Source: CAIOZA01 sp964464375 (lineage in GTDB: Bacteria > Bacteroidota > Ignavibacteria > Kapaibacteriales > UBA2268). From it: a stretch of DNA of 52,102 nt. Positions within the stretch are counted from its first letter, which is position 1. Every line of letters begins with the position of its first letter. The position numbers were made by a program, and so were the translations under genes. The notes beneath the pieces are model-generated. The model worked only from the letters and a program-made list of their open reading frames with translations. It had not been told where the DNA came from and made no database searches. The DNA lies in assembly GCA_964464375.1 (NCBI GenBank), contig CAYXFU010000026.1, positions 1 to 52,102 on the forward strand, written 5' to 3'. Shown one piece after another: positions 43,850-52,102 of the stretch.

Positions 43850-45376
43850 TTAATCATCTTTTCTGGTTAAATCGATTTCATCATCAGTAATCTTAGCCAG
43901 CCATTCATCTTTATGCTTAATGAAATACTCTTTAGCGGCTTCGTATTCGTTCGGAATCAATCCATCAAGAATAGCTTCCTCTATTATGTTTTTAATGATA
44001 CCTATGGGCTTTGACGGCGGAATTTGACATATCTCCATAATCTCATCGCCACGAACAGGTGACTGGAATTCACGTAATTTATCTTTTTCCTGTACTTCAA
44101 GAACTTTGTTATAAACATAATCGTAATTATTGAAGTACTGATATGATAATTTGGGATTATTCGTTGTGATATCAGCTTTACAAAGAATGAATAAATCCTC
44201 CAGAGAATCTCCGGCATGGAATGCCAAACGTCTTACAGCAGAGTCCTTAACACCTTCATCAACCAGTGCCATAGGTCTCTGATGAAGTCTGACAATTCTT
44301 TCTACATATTCGACTTTGTCTAAAGGTAAACGCATTCTACGGAAGATTCTCTCGATGTAACGAGCACCTAATTCTTCGTGACCGTAAAATGTCCAGCCGA
44401 TTCCTTCCTGAAATCTCTTGGTAATTGGTTTCGCAATATCATGAACTAATGCGGCAAATCTGAGCCAGACATTATCAGTGAAAGGTGCCAAGTTATCTAA
44501 TACCTGAAAAGTATGAAGCATAACATCTTTATGATTGTAATCCCTTCCATTTACAGTTACTGTTTCTATACCAGACATTTTGTCAATTTCTGGGAAAATA
44601 TATTTCATTAAACCAGTATCGTAGAGAATATACAATCCGTGACTGGGCTTAGAAGAAGATAGCACTTTTAGAAACTCCTCAGAAATACGTTCCTGAGATA
44701 TGATTTGGATTCTCTCAGACAAACGTTTAATGGCGAAATAACAAGCCTGGTGAATAATAAAATCCAGTTGAGAAGCAAATCTGGCTGCTCTTAACATTCG
44801 GAGAGGATCTTCACTGAAAGTAGTAGCCGGATCTAGCGGTGTTTTAAGAATTTTTGATTTCAAATCCTGGATTCCCTCAAAATCATCTGTAAGCTTACCA
44901 AATGTTGCGCTGTTCAAACTGACTGCTAAAGAATTAATTGTGAAGTCTCTTCTCCTCAAATCATCAGTAAGTGTACCTTCTGTAACTATTGGTTTCCGAC
45001 TCCTGGGTTTATATTCCTCTTTTCTTGTCCCAACAAATTCGAATTTAAAATTCGCAATTGGAACCATAGCAGTGCGGAATTTCGGATATATTACTGCTTT
45101 CGATTTGAATCTTCTCGCTATTTCCTCAGCAAAAGCAATTCCATCTCCAACAACTGTAAAATCGAAATCATAACGATTTTTCTTTAAATAATAATCTCTA
45201 ACGTACCCGCCAACAATGTATAGTTCAACATTCAACTGATCGGCTATCTTACCAATCTGTTTCAATACCGGTTCTGATATAATTATTCTATCATCTAAAC
45301 TAGAAGCCGCCGCAATCACTCTTGTTTTAGACGCAATTCTTGGGCGGGGTGTTCTTTCAAAATTCATTTCATCCAT
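43850..45376 (-). CDS. tRNA nucleotidyltransferase / poly(A) polymerase family protein with HD domain
   Basis: The 508-residue class II nucleotidyltransferase starts with GGYVRD (56-61) and the metal-binding DFDF (70-73). Next is RRRDFTINSLAV, the neck-domain motif, then DPLRMLRAARF and the RNA-binding helices. A C-terminal HD domain reads LRFAALVHDIAKP with GHEELGARY. This layout fits CCA-adding enzymes or tRNA-repair relatives; poly(A) polymerase is the alternative. The first ATG and another three codons later (45367) both work. It is separated by 26 bases from mutL on the same strand. Confidence 0.9.
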   Translation of the reverse strand: MDEMNFERTPRPRIASKTRVIAAASSLDDRIIISEPVLKQIGKIADQLNVELYIVGGYVRDYYLKKNRYDFDFTVVGDGIAFAEEIARRFKSKAVIYPKFRTAMVPIANFKFEFVGTRKEEYKPRSRKPIVTEGTLTDDLRRRDFTINSLAVSLNSATFGKLTDDFEGIQDLKSKILKTPLDPATTFSEDPLRMLRAARFASQLDFIIHQACYFAIKRLSERIQIISQERISEEFLKVLSSSKPSHGLYILYDTGLMKYIFPEIDKMSGIETVTVNGRDYNHKDVMLHTFQVLDNLAPFTDNVWLRFAALVHDIAKPITKRFQEGIGWTFYGHEELGARYIERIFRRMRLPLDKVEYVERIVRLHQRPMALVDEGVKDSAVRRLAFHAGDSLEDLFILCKADITTNNPKLSYQYFNNYDYVYNKVLEVQEKDKLREFQSPVRGDEIMEICQIPPSKPIGIIKNIIEEAILDGLIPNEYEAAKEYFIKHKDEWLAKITDDEIDLTRKDD

Positions 45377-45402
45377 AAATTACCAATTCCGATTCTTTCA
45401 TT

Positions 45403-47331
45403 TTATAATATTCTGCCAAATTTTTTGTCAAATTCCATTAAAGATAATTCAACAATTACAGGTCTGCCATGCGGGCAGGCATAAGGTATTTCACACTTCA
45501 TCAAATCATCATATAAATGCTGAATTTCTTCCTGACTAAGTGATTGTCCGGTTTTAATAGCAGATTTACAACTGAATGATGCGGCGAGATTATCTCTTCT
45601 ATTTGTATTTCTTACTTTTTGGTATTCATCGTACAAATCGAGAATTTCTTTAAAAGAATTTGCTTCATTACCATTTGTTGCATCGATAGGGACGCCTGAA
45701 ATCTCTATAGTATTGTCTTGGTTTATTCGAAATATGTAACCTAAGTCTTTCAGATCATTTTCAAGTTCTTTAACAAATGTTACTTCCGATGGTGTTAATT
45801 TTATTTCTACTGGGAACAACAGTTCTTGGGTTGAAGCAAAGTGTTTCTCCATAGATTTAATAGTTCTTTCATAAATAATTCTTTCGTGTGCGGCATGCTG
45901 ATCTATTATCAAAACACCTTTCTCATTTTGAACAAAAAGGTATTTTCTGTGTAACTGCCAAAAAGATGATTTACTCTCAGTTATGTCCTGATCACGTGGT
46001 GTGTTAAACTTATGTAGTTGATTGTAATTATCTCCATTATTATTATTATTTCTTCCGGAAAATACAAGATCAAAGGCTGATTGAACTGCACTTGGGTCAG
46101 GTCTGGATTCATTCTTCCAAGTAAAATGACTGTTGTTACTCTGATATGAATTTCTGTTATAGAAGTTCGCATTTGAGGACGTGTTGTTGATTATTTCACC
46201 AGTAATGCTATTCACAAGAACTCTTTCCTGACCATTTTGTGCTCCGGTTGAAGTATTGACTTGAATGAATGGAGCACGAAAATCTTCAGCTCCAAGCAGT
46301 CCACCGGGTGCAAGATTGCTTTCTATTAAGGCAGAGGACACAGCTCTGTGAATCAATGAATATATGATTCTCTCATCTTCAAATTTAACTTCATGTTTCT
46401 GAGGATGTACATTAACATCATATTTTGAAGGGTCAACGGCTAAATTTAGAACAAACAATGGATTTGCACTCTTTTCGAGTAAATGCTCAAATGCCGTATA
46501 AACTGCATAACTTAGAGATTTGCTTACAATACTTCTCCCATTGAGGAATAAATACTGCCCACTTTTTGTTTGTTTAGCAACATGAGGCTGTCCAATAAAG
46601 CCATTTAAACTTACATCATAATGTTCAGACTTGACTTTTATCAGAGCTTTTGCTGTTTTATCTCCAAGGATAGCATGAATCCTTGATTCAAGGGTTTCCG
46701 GTTTTACATCAAATATTAGTGTGTCGTCATCATAGAATGTCAATCTGTGATTGATGTTCGATAAAGCAAACCTAATCATTGTATCTGAAATATATCTAAA
46801 TTCTGTTATGTTTGATTTTAAAAATTTACGTCTGGCAGGTACATTATAGAATAAATTTCTTACAAAAACCTGTGTCCCAGGATCCATATTAATTGGTTCG
46901 ATTACGGGTTCCTTCATTGGTTCCGAAACAAGCTTCCATCCATATTCATCTTCTTTTCGTCTAGATCTTAATTCAAGGTAGGCTACTGATGTAATTGAAG
47001 CAAGAGCTTCACCCCTGAATCCAAAAGTCCTGATTGACTCAAGATCATCCTGAGTGTAAATTTTACTTGTAGCATGCCGTTTTATTGATAGTTCCAGATC
47101 CTCACGGCTCATACCTCTGCCATTATCAACGATATGAATGAGTTGTTTTCCTGAATCCTTGACAACAACGACTACAGAATCTGCACCTGCATCGAAAGAA
47201 TTTTCAACTAATTCTTTGATAACAGACTCAGGTCTTTGTACAACTTCTCCTGCAGCTATCTGATTAGATATAAAATCAGGAAGAATATTGATAGTCCTAT
47301 TTTGTTGTTTATCTGGGGATAATTGCTGCAT
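45403..47331 (-). CDS. mutL: DNA mismatch repair protein MutL
   Basis: The 642-residue protein has the GHKL ATPase domain at the N-terminus: ISNQIAAGEVVQRP, ELVENSFDAGA (catalytic Glu43), DNGRGM (69-74) and TFGFRGEAL. A low-complexity linker (about 370-450) is rich in Asn and Ser. The C-terminal domain holds the endonuclease motif DQHAAHERIIYE, so this is a nicking MutL of the type in bacteria without MutH. SCKSAIKTG and CPHGRP are further metal-site motifs. No mutS is in the window. It is divergent from the small membrane protein gene at 47437. Confidence 0.96.
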   Translation of the reverse strand: MQQLSPDKQQNRTINILPDFISNQIAAGEVVQRPESVIKELVENSFDAGADSVVVVVKDSGKQLIHIVDNGRGMSREDLELSIKRHATSKIYTQDDLESIRTFGFRGEALASITSVAYLELRSRRKEDEYGWKLVSEPMKEPVIEPINMDPGTQVFVRNLFYNVPARRKFLKSNITEFRYISDTMIRFALSNINHRLTFYDDDTLIFDVKPETLESRIHAILGDKTAKALIKVKSEHYDVSLNGFIGQPHVAKQTKSGQYLFLNGRSIVSKSLSYAVYTAFEHLLEKSANPLFVLNLAVDPSKYDVNVHPQKHEVKFEDERIIYSLIHRAVSSALIESNLAPGGLLGAEDFRAPFIQVNTSTGAQNGQERVLVNSITGEIINNTSSNANFYNRNSYQSNNSHFTWKNESRPDPSAVQSAFDLVFSGRNNNNNGDNYNQLHKFNTPRDQDITESKSSFWQLHRKYLFVQNEKGVLIIDQHAAHERIIYERTIKSMEKHFASTQELLFPVEIKLTPSEVTFVKELENDLKDLGYIFRINQDNTIEISGVPIDATNGNEANSFKEILDLYDEYQKVRNTNRRDNLAASFSCKSAIKTGQSLSQEEIQHLYDDLMKCEIPYACPHGRPVIVELSLMEFDKKFGRIL

Positions 47332-47357
47332 TATTAACTCTAAATATCAGAATCTAG

Positions 47358-47386
47358 TTTGACGAATAAATCCCATAATACTTTTA
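47358..47386 (+). promoter_or_regulatory. Possible promoter for the Cys-rich membrane protein gene
   Basis: TTTG (47358-47361), a 17-base spacer and TACTTTTA (47379-47386) match the Bacteroidota-type pattern with one mismatch. It is 50 bases before the ATG at 47437. Confidence 0.3.
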
Positions 47387-47436
47387 ATAATTTTCAATCT
47401 CCGAAACACTTTTCAGTTAATTTCGTTAATGTTCTT

Positions 47437-47859
47437 ATGGAAAATATATTTGATAAAATATCTGATGCCTTGATGTTCCGGGAAGGTTCAGAAGCCGATG
47501 AGTCAGGAAGTTTGGTGCCGGTTTTAACTACCGGTTCTATCGTATGGGGAATAATGCTAAGAACGTTTTTAGTCGTATTTCTCAGTTTTGTGATTTTTTA
47601 TATGTTCGATTTGTATAAATATGCGTGGATCGTTTTATTCGCTTTATGGTTTGGTGCTGCTTATCCCGGATGGAGGCAATTTCAGTTATTTAATGAAAGG
47701 GTGAAAAAAATAGCAGAAACAACATTATGTGGCTCCTGTCTTCACTTTGAGAAATCAAGTCAGCTTTGCAAGATTTATGATGAGCATGTTACACAAGAAT
47801 ATATACCGTGTGAAGGTTTGAATTGGGAACCTGCTCCTTATGAAGAAAATCAGGTTTGA
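47437..47859 (+). CDS. Small membrane protein with a Cys-containing tail
   Basis: The ATG at 47437 gives 140 residues; a TTG at 47359 would add 26 polar residues without support. Two close hydrophobic helices (about 36-57 and 62-78) precede a cytoplasmic or periplasmic tail with Cys98, Cys101, Cys111 and Cys125 in CGSCLHFEKSSQLC and IPCEGLNWEP. Four Cys with CxxC spacing suggest a zinc or iron-sulfur site. I do not know a family name. It is convergent with the GWxTD-family gene, with only two bases between their ends. Confidence 0.72.
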   Translation: MENIFDKISDALMFREGSEADESGSLVPVLTTGSIVWGIMLRTFLVVFLSFVIFYMFDLYKYAWIVLFALWFGAAYPGWRQFQLFNERVKKIAETTLCGSCLHFEKSSQLCKIYDEHVTQEYIPCEGLNWEPAPYEENQV

Positions 47860-47861
47860 TT

Positions 47862-49220
47862 CTATGTCTTAATTTCAAGAATTTCTTTAACGAACATAAT
47901 CCCATTTGAATCAGTATCAAAAATAATTAGCTTATTAAGTTTGTTATAGTACCATTTTTCAATAGGTCTTCCATCAAGATTCATATCACTTTCAATTTTG
48001 TCAGGAGTTCCGTTCAAAATATAGATTTTTCCTCTTTCAGTTTTAGCTCCATCCTTTTCGTTAAAAGTTTGGTAATTAAAAAAGGCTACATCAACTCTTC
48101 TAAAGTATTCGAACATTGTTTCATTATAAACCGTAAATTTCGTTGGATCCTTGGGCTTCCAGTAATCAAATATTTTCTTGAGAATTTCTTTAGAAGAACC
48201 ACTTCTTAACTTGTCATATTCTTCTTCGGTGAGAATATAATACATGAGTTCGACGGCATAATCAGGGTTTTTAAGACTAAGGGGCATATTCTCCCAAACA
48301 ATAGCAAAAGAGTGCTTTAAGGTGTCCTTACTATTATCTTTCCAAAGTTTAATTGCATATTTGCCAGGAACAATTTTGTCAGCAGCGAAATTGATATCCA
48401 GAATCCCATAATTTAAAGAATCCTTGCTGAGTTTATCCATTTTAAAATATGGGATGTTTGATCTTCCTGATATTAACTGCAATGATTTATCATAAGCAGG
48501 GTAAGTGATCCCGTTTAACTTTGCATTTGCTTCCCAACCGGGGAAAGCATTTCTTGAATCAAGGTATTCTATGGAATAATTATACTTGGACGGTTTTGAT
48601 TTGTCATAGGTTAAAAATATAATATCTAAATCATCCGAAGAAAAATCTGCGTTACCATCCATGATGTACTGGACAATAGAAGATGTATCGCTACTGTTAA
48701 GCTTGTATGAAAGAATTGGTGGTAGAATATTCAATCCGGATTTTATTCCGGTCAGCTTTATTTCATTGAGTTTTTGATCAGTAAGTTTGGTCTTTTCATT
48801 ATCATACAACCTTATTGTTGGTTGATAATTATTAGCCGGAATTTTAGAATTCAATTCTCCATAATAGAATTTATCCCTTTGTGAGATTTCAGAGTAATGT
48901 TCAGTATTAATTTCTATTTCTATTGATTCACGCTTCCTGATAATGCCGTCACCATCAGAAAATTCTAATTCCAGCCTGGGTTTAGCTGTAAATAAATCTA
49001 ATCCTGATGACTTGCGCTTTTCAAATCGCAAAAAATGATATGGGATTTTAAAAATTGTTTTAACCTCAATGCTATCAGTTTGTGTATCGTAATTATAAAT
49101 TAATGTATAATGTAACCTTTTCCCAAATTTATAATACGCACTTTTATCCATTTGATTCTGTGCATTTGATTCAATAGAAATCAATAATAGTAAGTAAAAT
49201 GATAAAATTATATATTTCAT
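47862..49220 (-). CDS. GWxTD-domain family protein
   Basis: The 452-residue protein has a signal peptide (about 1-20, ending NAQ) and a long beta-rich middle. A C-terminal region follows with FEYFRRVDVAFFNYQTFN and then RGKIYILNGTPDKIE, the hallmark of the GWxTD family of the FCB group and Acidobacteria. The name motif itself is degenerate here (GAKTE instead of GWxTD). The function of the family is unknown; it is exported and probably periplasmic. It follows ruvX by three bases in the minus-strand run from ispF. Confidence 0.85.
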   Translation of the reverse strand: MKYIILSFYLLLLISIESNAQNQMDKSAYYKFGKRLHYTLIYNYDTQTDSIEVKTIFKIPYHFLRFEKRKSSGLDLFTAKPRLELEFSDGDGIIRKRESIEIEINTEHYSEISQRDKFYYGELNSKIPANNYQPTIRLYDNEKTKLTDQKLNEIKLTGIKSGLNILPPILSYKLNSSDTSSIVQYIMDGNADFSSDDLDIIFLTYDKSKPSKYNYSIEYLDSRNAFPGWEANAKLNGITYPAYDKSLQLISGRSNIPYFKMDKLSKDSLNYGILDINFAADKIVPGKYAIKLWKDNSKDTLKHSFAIVWENMPLSLKNPDYAVELMYYILTEEEYDKLRSGSSKEILKKIFDYWKPKDPTKFTVYNETMFEYFRRVDVAFFNYQTFNEKDGAKTERGKIYILNGTPDKIESDMNLDGRPIEKWYYNKLNKLIIFDTDSNGIMFVKEILEIKT

Positions 49221-49223
49221 AAT

Positions 49224-49664
49224 TTAGTTATTTTCCTGGATTGTGTTTAAATACTCGCGAAGTATTATGGCTGCCGCTATTTTATCTTTATTTCCTTTTT
49301 TCGCTCTTTTCTTTTTAGAATATCCAATTGAAATCATAGTCTTCACTGCTGATCTTGTCGACAAATATTCATCCATCTCATAAACTGGTAAAGTACATTT
49401 TGATTTTAAATCTATAATAAATTGTTTGATTTCACTAATAAATGCATCATTCGTGTCATCGTCCCGGTATGGAATTCCTATCACAAAACCTTCAATACGC
49501 TCTTCTGAGACTAATCGCAATAACTTTAACCAGAATTTTTCATCAGATGGATCTAATACTGCAAATGGCGTAACTGTGATATGTAATGAATCACAAACTG
49601 CAATACCCAATCGTTTTTGACCATAATCAATTCCCGCAAGCTTCTTCTTAAGAATAATATCCAT
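49224..49664 (-). CDS. ruvX: RuvX/YqgF Holliday junction resolvase-like protein
   Basis: The product is 146 residues from the ATG at 49664, the usual family size. The longer frame to 49751 runs back into the histidine kinase gene and its extra residues are unlike the family. Motifs are LAGIDYGQKRLGIAV with catalytic Asp13, VIGIPYRDD, YEMDEYLSTRSA (in place of DERLST) and DKIAAAIILREYL with the last Asp. Members process 16S rRNA ends or Holliday junctions. The ATG lies one base beyond the end of the histidine kinase gene. Confidence 0.9.
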   Translation of the reverse strand: MDIILKKKLAGIDYGQKRLGIAVCDSLHITVTPFAVLDPSDEKFWLKLLRLVSEERIEGFVIGIPYRDDDTNDAFISEIKQFIIDLKSKCTLPVYEMDEYLSTRSAVKTMISIGYSKKKRAKKGNKDKIAAAIILREYLNTIQENN

Positions 49665-49665
49665 T

Positions 49666-51993
49666 CTAATTGTCCACTCTGTTTGATGTAGCTTTCTCGG
49701 CGATAGCTCGGGAAGTTTTGTTGTGAGCATAGTTAGGGATACTAAAAACAATCTGCGTACCTTTGCCTTTTTCGGAATTAACTAGAATCTCTCCACCATG
49801 CAACTCCATAACGTGTTGCATGATCATTGTCCCAATTCCGGCACCACCACTAACTTTAGCCGTAGTAAAGTATGGTGTTAGCATTTTTTTCTTTGTTGTT
49901 TCATCCATACCCATGCCAGTGTCCTGAATCCCAATATATACGTATTTTGCATCGTTCCAGTTGTTGATTGTTATTGATCCTGGTTTGCCCTGCATTGATT
50001 TGATGCCATTTTCGACCGCATTTCTCACTGCACGTATGGTTTTAGGTTTATCACATAATAGATTAAAATGCTGTGCATTAACGAAAAACTTAACATGAGG
50101 GAACAATGCTTCATCGAATTCACTTCTTACTTCATTGCAAATATCAAATGCGTCAACCAATTCTTTGTTAAGAGAATCACTTCGACCAACGGTAACAACA
50201 TCGCGCACTCTTTGAATCAATAAACTAACCTGATGAATTATTTTTTTTCGCCTATCGCTATTAATCGGATGATCTTCTAAATCTAATTGTTCAGCATTCA
50301 ATCTGATAGTCGAAAGGTTTGTCTGCATATCATGAGCTAATTGAGCCCAGTTGGAAAGCCGTTTTCTTTCCAGTTGTTCAGTAATGTCAATACCTGTTAG
50401 AACAAATCCTCTGAATAATCCAGCAGTATTTCTCAATGGAATAACAGAAAAATACCATTCATTCATGTCAAGATTACGGACAATGTTTAACTTCTGAGTG
50501 AAAGTATCCCTTGTTGTAATCGCTTTATCAACAAGTTCAGTTATAGGTTTTGTGTGTTCTAATTCGCAATAGAACCTGAAAATTTTTCTCAAGGGAATAC
50601 TGTCAGTGATTCCCAATAATTTTTTCCCAGATGAATTTGCTTTAGTTAATCTGCCATATTTATCAATAATGAAAACGGCACCCGCCGCTGGTAAATTAAG
50701 AACAGCAAGAAGTAATCGTTTTTGGTATCGGTAAAGATTATAGATAATAATAATTAAAATAATAAGAATCATAGGGAAAAGGATTCTTCCGAAGTTAGCA
50801 AAAAATCTGTTGATATACCAAAGCTCATGCTCTTGTTTACTGAGAATGATAGATGTGTTAGAAGTTGATAATAAAAGCATACCCTCAATATTTGACAGTT
50901 TTGGCTTAGTATTAAAATACTCTCCAAATGGAAAAAAATCAACAGAAAGCAATTTACCTTCTTCATCAAAAGTACTTAATCCATTCCGGAAAACAGCATA
51001 AATTGTCCTATTTTGAATCCACAATCCCATTGGTTCAATTAGTTCTCTAGGAATTTCTGTTACAGGTAATATCGATTTTGTATTAGTACTTCTAAGATCG
51101 AAATGTTTCAGAGAGTAAGAACTGCCATCACTTTGTAGATAATATATTGTTTTTGAGTATTGATTCATCCCGAAAACTATCCTATCCCCAGCAGATTCAA
51201 TCCAGCTCTCGGCAATTATTCCTTTGTCAGGATCGATTATTTTTAACTGAGCATTTGGATAGGTTTTCGATGAAGATAAAATTGCCGCCTGATCCCCAAA
51301 CTGATATAAGTATACTTCATCTGCAATAGGAATCCTGGCAGTAAATTTCTCAACATTATCCTTGCCTAGGAACTGAATTAAACCACTACCTTCACGATAA
51401 ACCAAAAATAGTAGTTTAAAAGGATAGTTAGTCCTATCGCTATACAGACTCAAACAATTAATAACATCTGATGAAATTAATTTGATAGTTAATTCATTTT
51501 TACTTTTAATTTGACAAAGAAATAAGGATTGATTAATTAGAATGGCGTATTCATTGTCGGCTGTTCTGCCAATCCATTTGGCATTAATCTTGAAATATGG
51601 TTTCCAGTCAAGTTCAATCTCACTCATGCTTTGCGTGGTAAGCGTTACATCAATGTATGACAGGAATAATCGATTTTCCTCCTGCCATAATGATAGTATT
51701 GAATTTGTAAGTGGATAGCTACAAATTATATTAGCTGAACCTATTGAGACACCTTTAGCATTTGTACGCTTTATACCCTTCCAGTTGTAAAGTACTTCTG
51801 CAGCTTCCGACCAATTAGGCTTGACAAAAAAGGATAAGACCGTATCATTTGTAGCTGGTTTATTCGTGATAATTAATTCGCCATCATTAAAATATTCAAA
51901 TTGTGAATAGGAATATCTGAATGTGTTATCTGCTTTTGATATTGAAATTAAAGCACAAATAAGAATTATGATATTTAGAGATGTTCTTTTCAT
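49666..51993 (-). CDS. PAS-domain sensor histidine kinase with a large periplasmic region
   Basis: The 775-residue protein has a signal peptide or first helix (1-21), a periplasmic region of about 390 residues rich in beta strands with WKG and YxxWxEE-like patterns that suggests a propeller, a helix at about 412-430 and a PAS domain (about 440-545). The kinase core has His554 in WAQLAHDMQTNLS, then VRNAVENGIKSM (N box) and QDTGMGMDE. The final glycine box reads VSGGAGIGTMIMQ instead of GGTGLGL. No response regulator is nearby. It overlaps the ispF stop by ATGA at its start. Confidence 0.9.
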   Translation of the reverse strand: MKRTSLNIIILICALISISKADNTFRYSYSQFEYFNDGELIITNKPATNDTVLSFFVKPNWSEAAEVLYNWKGIKRTNAKGVSIGSANIICSYPLTNSILSLWQEENRLFLSYIDVTLTTQSMSEIELDWKPYFKINAKWIGRTADNEYAILINQSLFLCQIKSKNELTIKLISSDVINCLSLYSDRTNYPFKLLFLVYREGSGLIQFLGKDNVEKFTARIPIADEVYLYQFGDQAAILSSSKTYPNAQLKIIDPDKGIIAESWIESAGDRIVFGMNQYSKTIYYLQSDGSSYSLKHFDLRSTNTKSILPVTEIPRELIEPMGLWIQNRTIYAVFRNGLSTFDEEGKLLSVDFFPFGEYFNTKPKLSNIEGMLLLSTSNTSIILSKQEHELWYINRFFANFGRILFPMILIILIIIIYNLYRYQKRLLLAVLNLPAAGAVFIIDKYGRLTKANSSGKKLLGITDSIPLRKIFRFYCELEHTKPITELVDKAITTRDTFTQKLNIVRNLDMNEWYFSVIPLRNTAGLFRGFVLTGIDITEQLERKRLSNWAQLAHDMQTNLSTIRLNAEQLDLEDHPINSDRRKKIIHQVSLLIQRVRDVVTVGRSDSLNKELVDAFDICNEVRSEFDEALFPHVKFFVNAQHFNLLCDKPKTIRAVRNAVENGIKSMQGKPGSITINNWNDAKYVYIGIQDTGMGMDETTKKKMLTPYFTTAKVSGGAGIGTMIMQHVMELHGGEILVNSEKGKGTQIVFSIPNYAHNKTSRAIAEKATSNRVDN

Positions 51994-52102
51994 GCAAAAG
52001 TTTCAAGTTGACAGGCACATAAGCAGACTATACCCTCTGAACGTCCTATAAAACCCATTTTTTCGTTTGTCTTGGCTTTGATATTTACAAATTCAATAGA
52101 AA
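51990..52102 (-). CDS. ispF: 2-C-methyl-D-erythritol 2,4-cyclodiphosphate synthase, C-terminal part
   Basis: Only the last 36 codons and the TGA stop (51990-51992) are in the window; the rest lies beyond the right edge. The translation reads EFVNIKAKTNEKMGFIGR then SEGIVCLCACQLETFA, matching the IspF C-terminus (VNIKATTTEKLGFxGRGEGIA). IspF makes the cyclic diphosphate of the non-mevalonate isoprenoid pathway. The family's Ala/Val-rich last helix is instead Cys-rich (three Cys). The stop overlaps the start of the histidine kinase gene (ATGA), so the two are translationally coupled. Confidence 0.85.
   Translation of the reverse strand, partial: SIEFVNIKAKTNEKMGFIGRSEGIVCLCACQLETFA

Noticed and set aside
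46020..46060. Triplet run as a CRISPR or tandem repeat array
   Set aside because: It is a short coding microsatellite in the mutL linker without spacers or longer repeat units.
49665..49751. Longer start for ruvX
   Set aside because: The extra 29 residues lie inside the histidine kinase gene and do not resemble RuvX.

Overview
The window is about 52 kb of AT-rich bacterial chromosome, almost entirely coding and mostly housekeeping. Several things point to a Gram-negative of the Bacteroidota/Chlorobiota/Ignavibacteriota/Kapaibacteriota (FCB) kind: a GWxTD-family protein, an exbB-exbD-exbD-tonB-lipoprotein-TPR cluster, a fused isobutyryl-CoA mutase (IcmF), KDO and Lpt genes, a Wza/Wzz pair, an interspersed repeat of the GTCATTCTGAACGAAG type, and possible TTTG/TAnnTTTG promoters. 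The assignment below that group is inference. I saw no rRNA, tRNA, CRISPR, IS element or phage gene, and no gene-free stretch longer than about 300 bases.

Layout. 1-112: an inverted interspersed repeat. 129-8849: a CoA-ester block with an AcuI-like acrylyl-CoA reductase, 3-hydroxybutyryl-CoA dehydrogenase, a TPR protein, two divergent acyl-CoA dehydrogenases and IcmF; together they fit butyrate/isobutyrate or branched-chain amino acid breakdown. 8909-11099: argS, a helix-hairpin-helix (Cdd1-like) protein and a double CDGSH protein. 11123-15911: a membrane metallophosphoesterase, a thioredoxin-fold protein, an M20 amidohydrolase, dapF and an inositol monophosphatase. 16040-18928: a Wza-like/Wzz-like polysaccharide export pair without glycosyltransferases. 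18939-24868: a degenerate HD protein, recN, ftsK and comB on the minus strand. 25059-28659: kdsA, lptC-like, tpiA, pgsA, a PgpA-like protein lacking its acidic residues, and HU. 28751-30568: pyrB and prmC.

30693-36757: a STAS protein followed by exbB, two exbD genes, tonB, a small membrane protein, a PstS-like lipoprotein and a large periplasmic TPR protein. This looks like one proton-motive-force envelope machine and is the best candidate for a less well-described system here. 36831-40294: an L,D-transpeptidase, a short M29-like aminopeptidase and an MFSD1-like transporter, possibly a peptide uptake and hydrolysis unit. 40464-43846: lon coupled to a DUF58 protein. 43850-47331: a CCA-adding-type nucleotidyltransferase and mutL. 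47437-52102: a small Cys-bearing membrane protein, then a tightly packed minus-strand run of ispF (cut by the window end), a PAS histidine kinase with a large periplasmic region, ruvX and a GWxTD-family protein.

Several start sites were moved from the longest open frame to an internal ATG where homology, a ribosome binding site or a neighbouring stop argued for it. The curious points are proteins that keep a family fold but have lost catalytic residues (HD at 18939, PgpA at 27754), a Glu in place of Asp in the NKxD loop of IcmF, and an identical 17-base leader before the HU and exbB genes.
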